From positions 1 through 43,788 of the IMG/VR virus record IMGVR_UViG_3300023222_000040: a stretch of DNA of 43,788 bases. One strand, 5' to 3'. Positions 6,677-13,047 of the stretch are shown piece after piece. Position 1 is the first letter of the stretch. Every line of letters begins with the position of its first letter. The translations under genes were made by a program, and so were the position numbers. Origin of the DNA: a virus. Below the pieces are notes generated by a model. That model made no database searches. It was not told where the DNA came from and saw nothing but the letters and a program-made list of their open reading frames with translations.

Positions 6677-7122
6677 ATATACCAGACGGATTAGAAAGCT
6701 TTGTTATAGGTAAGCATATTGGTAGCGGTCAAACGCGTGACGTTTATGAGTGGCTACCTGATGACAATCTTGTCGTTAAAGTTGCACAAGATACGCGGGG
6801 GATCATAGATAACACTGCTGAGTTTTCATTGTGGGAATCGGCTGTATCACCGGGTAGTTTCTACAAGGATTTAAAGTTAATCCTAGCGCCTATTGATTGC
6901 ATTAGTGACTGCTGCAAATTCCTACTTATGAAGAAAACGGTGCCAGTCAGTCCGGATGAGGTGCCTCCAGTGGTGCCGTCATTCATGACTGACTTAAAGC
7001 TTAGTAATATTGGGTTTTACGATGGGCGGGTAGTGTTTCACGATTACGCAATGACGCTATTAGTTGAAGACGCGATATCATTGAGAAAGGCGAAGATAGT
7101 TAAAAAAGACTCGTGGACGTAA
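6673..7122 (+). CDS. Compact protein-kinase-like protein
   Basis: Only 149 residues long, the protein keeps the ordered landmarks of the protein-kinase fold: a glycine loop (G17-S-G19 with V24-Y25), the strand-3 lysine in VVKVA (K36), a candidate helix-C glutamate (E50), a catalytic loop D107-L-K109-L-S-N112 and a metal-binding D124 in HDYA, which stands for DFG. Normal kinases are about 250 residues or more; the missing part is the carboxy lobe beyond the DFG position. Similar short kinase-like proteins occur in phages and are usually left as hypothetical. It may phosphorylate a host or phage target, or be a pseudokinase that binds nucleotide. It overlaps the preceding membrane-protein gene by 4 bp. 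Confidence 0.6.
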   Translation: MNIPDGLESFVIGKHIGSGQTRDVYEWLPDDNLVVKVAQDTRGIIDNTAEFSLWESAVSPGSFYKDLKLILAPIDCISDCCKFLLMKKTVPVSPDEVPPVVPSFMTDLKLSNIGFYDGRVVFHDYAMTLLVEDAISLRKAKIVKKDSWT

Positions 7123-7159
7123 TAAGCATGTAGAATAAGAGTATAACCAAGGGGGTGGT

Positions 7160-7345
7160 ATGTATGATTTAGAATTGTGGCAGCAATTATTGTTAATTGC
7201 ATGCATGGTGGTTTTATTATTGGCGTGTTGTGTAATGTTGGCATACGCTATATTAAGCCCAGCTAAGGCGTTCAAGGAAGATATAGAATTTAAGCCACTG
7301 GAACAAGTGGAGGTAAAGCGTGTTAGAAACAACAGTCCTAATTGA
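7160..7345 (+). CDS. Small membrane protein
   Basis: The 61-residue protein has one long hydrophobic segment (residues about 8-30, LLLIACMVVLLLACCVMLAY) and a charged cytoplasmic tail. AGGGGGTGG precedes the ATG. The end overlaps the next gene by 26 bp. Position before other membrane proteins makes a role in host-envelope modification or lysis possible. Confidence 0.55.
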   Translation: MYDLELWQQLLLIACMVVLLLACCVMLAYAILSPAKAFKEDIEFKPLEQVEVKRVRNNSPN

Positions 7346-7766
7346 GAATGCGTTATTGTTTGTAGTTCTTGGTTATTCATACAGTAAATCAAGAAAGCTA
7401 CCATTGTTAATATACCTTTTTGTGGTTGTTGGTCACATGACAGCTGATTACGCGCTTATTAACTCATTAGGTGATCGAAGCTTGCCATATGAAAATATGG
7501 TTTACTATTGGGCTTTGTCGATACTCTTCCTACTTTCGTTTGGTATCATGATGATAAGAGTGACAAGGATATCTCAAATATTTGCAGCCTGCCTACTGCC
7601 GCAATCACTCATAAGTTTTATGATGGCGATAAACGGCGCGGAGCTAAATGGATTAACACTGCCACATTATGATATCATACCAACTATTCATGAGGTTTTT
7701 AACTCTAAAATATGGGGCGTTGAGTGTATAGCGGCTTATATTGCAATGAAAACTAATTATAAATAA
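7320..7766 (+). CDS. Multi-pass membrane protein
   Basis: The 148-residue protein has about four hydrophobic segments (near residues 5-20, 28-48, 62-80 and 88-106). It starts with GTG 5 bp after TGGAGG, which is why I prefer this start. No family is recognised. It could be a holin, a superinfection-exclusion protein or a transporter-like moron; the sequence does not decide. Confidence 0.55.
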   Translation: MLETTVLIENALLFVVLGYSYSKSRKLPLLIYLFVVVGHMTADYALINSLGDRSLPYENMVYYWALSILFLLSFGIMMIRVTRISQIFAACLLPQSLISFMMAINGAELNGLTLPHYDIIPTIHEVFNSKIWGVECIAAYIAMKTNYK

Positions 7767-7786
7767 ACGCCAATTAATGAGGTTTT

Positions 7787-8167
7787 ATGGCTGAAAGTGG
7801 TGGAGTGCCGGCTATTTTAACTGCGTCAGGAAGTGCTTTAATCCTGCTCCCTGAAATTGTTAAAGCGGGTGATAACGACGGTGTTAAACTTGCGTCCGCC
7901 ACTGCCGAAGCGTCAGTTACGTTAACCCCGATGTTAATAATTCAGCTGGCAGGCGTTGCAATAGGCGTCGCAGGGGTTGTGATTGGTTACCTTAGATGGC
8001 GAGAGCATCAAATAACAAATAGAGAAAACGTAAGATCTAATGACCTAACAGAGAAAAGACTGGAGTACGACATTGCCAAGAGTAACAACAATAAAGAAAA
8101 AGCAGCCGAAAAACAGCAAGCATCCGGTAGTAGTGGTAAAGGTAAAAAAACCAGCAAGAAAGCGTAA
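7787..8167 (+). CDS. Holin-like membrane protein
   Basis: The 126-residue protein has a weak amino-terminal hydrophobic segment (about 8-24), a strong one at about 48-68 (MLIIQLAGVAIGVAGVVIGYLRW) and a long, highly charged lysine-rich carboxy tail ending GKGKKTSKKA. That arrangement is typical of phage holins. It is separated from the endolysin, which lies on the other strand with its own holin candidate, so the role is uncertain. A terminator follows directly. Confidence 0.45.
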   Translation: MAESGGVPAILTASGSALILLPEIVKAGDNDGVKLASATAEASVTLTPMLIIQLAGVAIGVAGVVIGYLRWREHQITNRENVRSNDLTEKRLEYDIAKSNNNKEKAAEKQQASGSSGKGKKTSKKA

Positions 8168-8181
8168 AGCTACTGCTTAAT

Positions 8182-8209
8182 AAAAAGCCTCAGTTAATGG
8201 GGCTTTTTT
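8182..8209 (+). terminator. Rho-independent terminator upstream of the ter module
   Basis: Stem AAAAAGCCTC (8182-8191), loop AGTTAAT, stem GGGGCTTTTT (8199-8208) with the T run in the stem and after it. It separates the early genes from the ter module. The A-rich arm would also let it act on the opposite strand. Confidence 0.85.
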
Positions 8210-8236
8210 ATGTTCACAGTAAAATAAATGATTTTA

Positions 8237-8270
8237 ACGGTTGACACGGTTATAACGGTTGTAGTAGTAT
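8237..8270 (+). promoter_or_regulatory. Promoter of the ter module with three 9-bp-spaced ACGGTT repeats
   Basis: TTGACA (8241-8246) is a perfect -35 box; an 18-bp spacer leads to TAGTAT (8265-8270). ACGGTT occurs at 8237, 8246 and 8255, exactly 9 bp apart, running through the -35 box and the spacer. Direct repeats placed like this usually bind a regulator in tandem, so the promoter is probably controlled rather than constitutive. The small protein encoded 25 bp downstream is a natural candidate regulator. Confidence 0.7.
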
Positions 8271-8294
8271 TATCAATATTGAAGAGGAAGCCAA

Positions 8295-8444
8295 ATGAAG
8301 ACCATGACAATAACAGAGGTTTCTCGCAAACCTAACTCTCTAAGAAAAGCCCTTGAACAGGGTGATGTTAGAATAATCTGGAAAGAAGCAAAGCCAAACG
8401 GACTTGTAACACTTTCTGCAATCGCAAAAAAAGAAGGAAAATAA
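8295..8444 (+). CDS. Phd/YefM-antitoxin-like small protein
   Basis: The 49-residue protein (MKTMTITEVSRKPNSLRKAL..., then DVRIIWKEAKPNGLVTLSAI) follows the plan of the Phd/YefM DNA-binding domain: an opening strand, a helix around NSLRKALEQG, then two strands with the Pro-x-x-hydrophobic pattern. It is shorter than full antitoxins (usually 70-90 residues) and lacks a toxin-neutralising tail, and no toxin gene is adjacent. It has an AGAGGAAG site and ends 1 bp before terD. It likely autoregulates the ter module by binding the repeats upstream (inference). Confidence 0.5.
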   Translation: MKTMTITEVSRKPNSLRKALEQGDVRIIWKEAKPNGLVTLSAIAKKEGK

Positions 8445-8445
8445 A

Positions 8446-9009
8446 ATGTTAAATATTATCGAGAAAGGAATTACATTCGAGTTAAGCGTTAAATCAAAGC
8501 AGGAAAACAGCGGTACATTCTATTTTGGTGCTGGTTGGGACAACCCGACAGGGCCAGTTGATTTAGATATCGTTTGCGCAGTCCTTACTGACGGTAAACT
8601 TAAAACCGGAAGTGACTTTGTTTACTTTGGCAATAAGTCAACAGCGGGTGTTTTACTATCGGAAGATAATACTACCGGTGAAGGTGAGGGCGACGATGAG
8701 GATATCGTTATCAATACCGCTAAACTGTCAAAAGATGTTGATAAAGTCGTTATCGGTCTTGTTGCTTATGCTGGTGCTGACTTGCACGGAGCTGTAAATA
8801 CTCACTTCCGTGTTTGTGATGGCGATAATGAAAATAGCGATCAAATTGGTGACATCTTGCTTTCTGGTGCCGCTGCTGGTGATACCGTGTTGGTTGCATT
8901 CTCACTTATTAAGACTTCAAGTGGATGGGTTATTGAAAATGAAAGTGAATTCCATAAAAAAGGTCAAGGATCAAACGCCATCAAAGCCTTTGGTGAAATG
9001 TTTCAATAA
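8446..9009 (+). CDS. terD: TerD-family calcium-binding stress protein
   Basis: The 187-residue protein is near the usual TerD length. It carries the family hallmarks: GWD (30-32), DLDIV (39-43), a VYFGN segment, then SEDNTTGEGEGDDEDI (about residues 72-87), which holds the acidic residues that coordinate calcium. TerD proteins are cytoplasmic and, with TerB and TerC, are linked to tellurite resistance, resistance to phage and colicins, and envelope or metal stress. Here it lies in one unit with terB and terC, with a Phd-like protein ahead. A terminator-like hairpin follows, so terD may be made in excess over terB and terC. Confidence 0.93.
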   Translation: MLNIIEKGITFELSVKSKQENSGTFYFGAGWDNPTGPVDLDIVCAVLTDGKLKTGSDFVYFGNKSTAGVLLSEDNTTGEGEGDDEDIVINTAKLSKDVDKVVIGLVAYAGADLHGAVNTHFRVCDGDNENSDQIGDILLSGAAAGDTVLVAFSLIKTSSGWVIENESEFHKKGQGSNAIKAFGEMFQ

Positions 9010-9025
9010 TAAATAAAGTAACGAC

Positions 9026-9051
9026 AAAAGGGGCTGTTAAGCTCCTTTTTT
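9026..9051 (+). terminator. Intrinsic terminator/attenuator between terD and terB
   Basis: Stem AAAAGGGGC (9026-9034), loop TGTTAA, stem GCTCCTTTT (9041-9049, one G-T pair), then more T. The next start codon is only 17 bp on, so the hairpin is likely a partial terminator that lowers terB-terC expression relative to terD. Confidence 0.8.
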
Positions 9052-9067
9052 ATATAGAGAGGTTTGT

Positions 9068-9508
9068 ATGTTTGATAAAATTAAGAATTTAGCAAAAAGC
9101 GCAATTGTTAATGGCGAGGTTGCTTTATCTAGAGTTGTTGATAAGGCTGCTTTTAAACGTGTAATAGAAGCAAGCTACCTGATCGCAAATGCTGACGATG
9201 ACTTTGATAGTGATGAAAAGAAAGCTGTATCCAAAATCATTGCAAAAGAATTACCTCAGTTTAAATTGAATGACATTCTCGCAGAGATAAAAGCATGCGA
9301 TGAAAAGGTTGGTTTTGACAAGGGTATGGCAACACTTGAAATGCTTGATTCAATCTCAAAAGCCAAGGGGACGCCAGAAGCAGAGATGATCATGAGAATA
9401 GTCTGTTACATTGGCGAGGCTGATGGTAGCTTTGATGGTTGCGAAAAGCTAGTAGCAAGAGATATTGCAGTTAGACTTGATCTACCAATGAAAAGGTATG
9501 GACTATGA
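9068..9508 (+). CDS. terB: TerB-family tellurite resistance protein
   Basis: The 146-residue all-helical protein matches TerB (usually about 150 residues). The duplicated acidic metal-binding signature is visible: ANADDDFDSDEKKAV (about 41-55) and GEADGSFDGCEK (about 118-129). TerB associates with membrane TerC and cytoplasmic TerD and probably senses or binds metal (family knowledge). GAGAGG precedes the start. It overlaps terC by 4 bp, so the pair is translationally coupled. Confidence 0.93.
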   Translation: MFDKIKNLAKSAIVNGEVALSRVVDKAAFKRVIEASYLIANADDDFDSDEKKAVSKIIAKELPQFKLNDILAEIKACDEKVGFDKGMATLEMLDSISKAKGTPEAEMIMRIVCYIGEADGSFDGCEKLVARDIAVRLDLPMKRYGL

Positions 9509-10377
9509 TCGACACTCAGACTCTAATTGTATTTATCGTATCAGTTTGCTTGATGATAATGCTGGATCTTTACTTGCACAGAAAAGATGCTGAAGTGTCA
9601 TTTAAGTCTGCCGTTTGCTGGTCACTATTTTATATTGCTTGCGCGTTTGCATTCGCGGGTTACATATACCTAACTAGGGGTGCTGGTGATGCAAGCTTAT
9701 TCCTAACTGGTTACTCATTAGAAAAGGTTTTAGCGTTCGATAATCTTTTTGTATTCAGTTTGATATTTACATACTTTAAAATACCAGACAGAAAAAAACA
9801 TGCAGCTCTACACTGGGGTATTGCTGGCGCGATAGTGTTCAGGCTTGTATTTGTTATCATCGGTGCCAAGTCGATAGAATACATAGGTGGCACTGTAGAA
9901 TTGGTATTTGCATTTATCATACTGTTTACGGTTTATCTAATGGCTAAGTCTGACGGTGATGATGATGTTGATTATGATAAAGTTTGGTATGTTAGATTAA
10001 TTAGAAAGGCTTACCCTGGTGCTAGCGTGTTCTTTATTGCTGTATGCGTTATTGAGGTGAGTGATATAATATTTTCGTTTGATAGTGTTCCAGCTATCAT
10101 AGCGGTGACTAAGGATCCAATGCTAATTTATAGCTCCATGATATTCGCTATACTTGGTTTAAGGTCTATGTTCTTCATCATTGAATCACTCAACAAATAC
10201 TTTGTTAACATGGATAAGGCTGTTATGTGCGTCCTAGTATTCATATCTGCAAAGTTAATACTAAGCTCATTGATCTCGTACCATATTGATCCGAATATAA
10301 GTTTGATAGTGATCATAATCATGCTTACTGTGGGCGCTGTTAGCTCACTGTTCACAAATAAAGTTAGTGAGGTTTAA
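9505..10377 (+). CDS. terC: TerC-family integral membrane protein
   Basis: The 290-residue protein has about eight or nine membrane spans. Both family signatures are intact: EKVLAFDNLFVFSLIF (about 73-88) and SFDSVPAI followed by FAILGLRSMFF (about 190-225), each with a conserved membrane-embedded aspartate. TerC/Alx proteins export or handle manganese and serve in tellurite and alkaline stress responses (family knowledge). A phage copy would act in the host inner membrane during infection. It overlaps terB (ATGA), and its stop abuts the next small gene. Confidence 0.93.
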   Translation: MIDTQTLIVFIVSVCLMIMLDLYLHRKDAEVSFKSAVCWSLFYIACAFAFAGYIYLTRGAGDASLFLTGYSLEKVLAFDNLFVFSLIFTYFKIPDRKKHAALHWGIAGAIVFRLVFVIIGAKSIEYIGGTVELVFAFIILFTVYLMAKSDGDDDVDYDKVWYVRLIRKAYPGASVFFIAVCVIEVSDIIFSFDSVPAIIAVTKDPMLIYSSMIFAILGLRSMFFIIESLNKYFVNMDKAVMCVLVFISAKLILSSLISYHIDPNISLIVIIIMLTVGAVSSLFTNKVSEV

Positions 10378-10470
10378 ATGACAGGTTTATTTTTAATTGC
10401 ACCAGCCTTGATCGTTGGGTTTATGATTGGTCGAAGGTGGGAACGTATAACCAACTGGTTTAAAAAGTAG
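10378..10470 (+). CDS. Small membrane peptide at the end of the ter module
   Basis: This is a 30-residue peptide with a hydrophobic segment (LFLIAPALIVGFMIG) and a basic tail (RRWERITNWFKK). The start codon follows the terC stop directly, with GAGG inside the end of terC as the binding site. It could be a small TerC partner or an unrelated membrane peptide. Confidence 0.5.
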   Translation: MTGLFLIAPALIVGFMIGRRWERITNWFKK

Positions 10471-10476
10471 ATTTAT

Positions 10477-10500
10477 AGCCTCGTATATCGGGGCTTTTTT
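10477..10500 (+). terminator. Rho-independent terminator closing the ter module
   Basis: Stem AGCCTCG (10477-10483), loop TATAT, stem CGGGGCT (10489-10495, one G-T pair) followed by six T. With the terminator at 8182-8209 it isolates the ter module from the surrounding phage units. Confidence 0.88.
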
Positions 10501-10526
10501 GTTTCGGTAAAAAAAAGTGTTATAAT
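10499..10526 (+). promoter_or_regulatory. Late promoter candidate before the terminase genes
   Basis: TTGTTT (10499-10504), 16-bp spacer, perfect TATAAT (10521-10526) preceded by TGT, an extended -10 element. It directly follows a terminator and precedes the packaging and head genes, so it probably drives the late operon. An antiterminator acting from earlier genes, as in P22, is the alternative. Confidence 0.6.
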
Positions 10527-10538
10527 TAAGGGGTGAGC

Positions 10539-10661
10539 ATGTTAGTAATAGCGTTAATGGTTACAGGTTTTAGTTTTGTATATTACAACGCAGGATTACA
10601 CACTGCGATTGGAGTATATTTAATGGTGCTAGCAGTAGCGGCAAATAACAAACAATCCTAG
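10539..10661 (+). CDS. Small membrane protein ahead of the terminase genes
   Basis: The 40-residue protein is hydrophobic over most of its length, with two short hydrophobic segments split by YYNAGLHT. GGGGTGAG precedes the ATG. It is the first gene after the late promoter. Function unknown. Confidence 0.45.
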   Translation: MLVIALMVTGFSFVYYNAGLHTAIGVYLMVLAVAANNKQS

Positions 10662-10672
10662 AGGGGGTTATT

Positions 10673-11257
10673 ATGGCTAAAGAAAATGCCATCAAAGACC
10701 TTACCGAGAAGCAGAAGCAAATGCTTGAAGGTATGACGCCATTAAGACGAAAGATGGCAATGAACACACTAAAGGGAATGAAGCCCGCTCAGGCTCACAA
10801 GAAGGCTGGCGGTGATTGCAAGAACGAAGATAGGCGGAGAGCCTTAGGTAATCAAATCCTGTCTAATCCTGCCGTAAAGCAATTTCTAGACTCAGTCAAT
10901 CAAGATGTAGCCCATGAGTCCAAAGTAGACGCGACATACGTGCTTAATCGACTCTATGAAGTGGATAACATGGATGCGATAGATATACTCAATGACGACG
11001 GCTCTCTGAAGCCTCTGAGTGAATGGCCTAGAATATGGCGGTTAGAGCTAACTGGGTTTGAAATTGCAGAAATGTTTGAGTTTAGGAACGATGAGAAAGA
11101 GTTAGTCGGACTTCTAAAGAAAATAAAATGGACTGATAAAGCCAAGAACCGCGAAATGTTAGGTAAGCACAGGGCTGTAAATGCATTCAAGGAAACCATT
11201 GAGCATAAGCATGAAGTGGTGAATTTCAATATGCAATTCGGTGGTGGTAATGGTTGA
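10673..11257 (+). CDS. Terminase small subunit
   Basis: The 194-residue protein recognises the packaging site in phage DNA and regulates the large subunit. The amino-terminal part has the helix-turn-helix layout of the XtmA/Terminase_2 family (LTEKQKQMLEGMT, then MKPAQAHKKAGG, then ILSNPAVKQFLD, the usual helix before a coiled coil). The carboxy part carries WTDKAKNREMLGKH, common to this family. It lies directly ahead of the large subunit, whose start overlaps its stop. AGGGGG precedes the ATG. Confidence 0.85.
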   Translation: MAKENAIKDLTEKQKQMLEGMTPLRRKMAMNTLKGMKPAQAHKKAGGDCKNEDRRRALGNQILSNPAVKQFLDSVNQDVAHESKVDATYVLNRLYEVDNMDAIDILNDDGSLKPLSEWPRIWRLELTGFEIAEMFEFRNDEKELVGLLKKIKWTDKAKNREMLGKHRAVNAFKETIEHKHEVVNFNMQFGGGNG

Positions 11258-12890
11258 TATAACTTACATAGCATCGGCAACGGGCGCTAAGCTCCATTCA
11301 TCCAATAAGGTTGTGCGGGGCTTCCTTGGCCCAGTAGGTAATGGTAAGTCGGTAACCTGCATCAATGAAATGCATAGACTAGCCGTACTGCAAGAGCCCA
11401 ACTGTGATGGCATACGTAAAAGCAAGTGGGCTATCGTCCGTAACACTTACGACATGCTTGAAACTACAACACTTGCAACCTTTAAGCAGTGGATACCACA
11501 CCAAATATGCGGGATCACGTTAAAGCCTATGCGTGGTGATATGCAGTATCCGCTTGCTGATGGCACTAGGGTTGAATGTAAGTTTATATTCTTGGCATTG
11601 GATAGACCTGATGACGTTAAGAAGCTTCTATCACTGGAGGTAACGGGCGTATTCATGAATGAAGCGCGTGAGCTACCTTACGCAGTGGTTAAAGGTAGTC
11701 GTGAGCGTATCGGGCGCTATCCTTCACAGGTTGACGGTTACACGGATGTTTATGACGACAACGGAAAGCTTATCTATGACGCACCGAAAGAGCTAGATGA
11801 TAACGGTGATGTTGTTATCAATCCTGATGGTTCGCCAAAATACAAGCCTTGCACACGTAAATCATTGCTGATGGATAGTAACCCGCCGGACGATGACCAC
11901 TGGTGGTATCAACTAGCTGAAGATGGCTGCCTACGTTCAAACCAATCCAAAGAGGCGAAGATAGCCGTTGCTGAGATCTTTGACTTCTTCCGTGGACCTG
12001 CCCCATTTATCAAGAATGGCGAAACATACACCGATAACCCACTAGCTGAAAACATCAAATTCTTACCAGGTGGCTATAAGTACTATCGAGATATGTTAGC
12101 CGGTAGTGAAGAAGATCATATAAACGTAATGGTAATGGGTAACTACGGCACTATTAAAGACGGTAAACCAGTTTATCCGCAATACAATGACCGTTTACAC
12201 TGCCCTGAAAAACCATTGGGCGTTATCGAAGATCTGCCAATCGGCCTTGGCTGGGATGGCGGTCTAACTCCATCATGTATCATTGGTCAGCAAACTAGAC
12301 GCGGGCAACTTCGTGTTATTGCTGAATTAGTCAGTGAAGATATGGGCGTTAGGCAGTTTGCACGTGACATTGTTAAGCCATTCCTACAGCGTAATTTCTA
12401 CGGCATTGAGGTTGCATTTAGCTATATTGATCCAGCGGGTAAAGGTCGTGGTGAAGCAGAAGCTAAGTCAGCAATGGGTATACTTAACGATGAGTATGTG
12501 GAAGATAACATGGATGGTGATATAATCCAGCCTCTTAACATGGGCTTTGAAACTGAACCAGCACCAACGAATGACCCATCAAAACGTATTGACGCGGTAA
12601 ACTCGTATATAATTAAGCTTGTTGACGGTGAGCCAGGTTATCTAGTTAGCCGTAAATGTCCGATGATACGCAAAGGCAAGATCGGCGGCTATCAATACAA
12701 ACGAATGCAAATGTCGGGCGAGGCTAGGTTTAAGGATAAACCGGACAAGAACAGGTTTTCACATCCAGCAGATGCAGAACAATACATGGCGCTTGGCTTT
12801 GCTGGCGGTTATGTTAACGATTTAAAGGATAACTTTGATGATGACTATGATGATTTTAACATAGACGACGTTGGAGTGATGGGGTATTGA
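11250..12890 (+). CDS. Terminase large subunit
   Basis: The packaging ATPase and nuclease pumps DNA into the prohead and cuts the concatemer. The amino-terminal ATPase has a Walker A (GPVGNGKS near residue 27) and a Walker B position in TGVFMNEARELP, where N replaces the usual D before E. The carboxy-terminal RNase H-like nuclease shows GWDGGLTPS, YIDPAG and HPADAEQYMALGF, with acidic metal ligands. It has about 546 residues from the ATG at 11250; in-frame GTG codons at 11241 and 11244 are alternatives. The start overlaps the small-subunit stop. Confidence 0.9.
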   Translation: MVDITYIASATGAKLHSSNKVVRGFLGPVGNGKSVTCINEMHRLAVLQEPNCDGIRKSKWAIVRNTYDMLETTTLATFKQWIPHQICGITLKPMRGDMQYPLADGTRVECKFIFLALDRPDDVKKLLSLEVTGVFMNEARELPYAVVKGSRERIGRYPSQVDGYTDVYDDNGKLIYDAPKELDDNGDVVINPDGSPKYKPCTRKSLLMDSNPPDDDHWWYQLAEDGCLRSNQSKEAKIAVAEIFDFFRGPAPFIKNGETYTDNPLAENIKFLPGGYKYYRDMLAGSEEDHINVMVMGNYGTIKDGKPVYPQYNDRLHCPEKPLGVIEDLPIGLGWDGGLTPSCIIGQQTRRGQLRVIAELVSEDMGVRQFARDIVKPFLQRNFYGIEVAFSYIDPAGKGRGEAEAKSAMGILNDEYVEDNMDGDIIQPLNMGFETEPAPTNDPSKRIDAVNSYIIKLVDGEPGYLVSRKCPMIRKGKIGGYQYKRMQMSGEARFKDKPDKNRFSHPADAEQYMALGFAGGYVNDLKDNFDDDYDDFNIDDVGVMGY

Positions 12891-12892
12891 TA

Positions 12893-13042
12893 ATGGAAGT
12901 TGATCACAACAAGTGCAATAGGGAGGCCGCAAGGATAGCAGAGTCCCTCGCTGACAGTTGCCGCCCAACCAAGGATGAAGAGTGGCGTGAAATATACTGG
13001 CGCGAATTTAAGTACCAATTTAAATCTATGACGAAAGGTTAG
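12893..13042 (+). CDS. Small hypothetical protein between terminase and portal
   Basis: The 49-residue protein is charged and helical (EVDHNKCNREAARIAESLAD, then EEWREIYWREFKYQF). It starts 2 bp after the terminase stop and ends 5 bp before the portal start, which supports a real gene. No function is known. Confidence 0.5.
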   Translation: MEVDHNKCNREAARIAESLADSCRPTKDEEWREIYWREFKYQFKSMTKG

Positions 13043-13047
13043 ATAAA

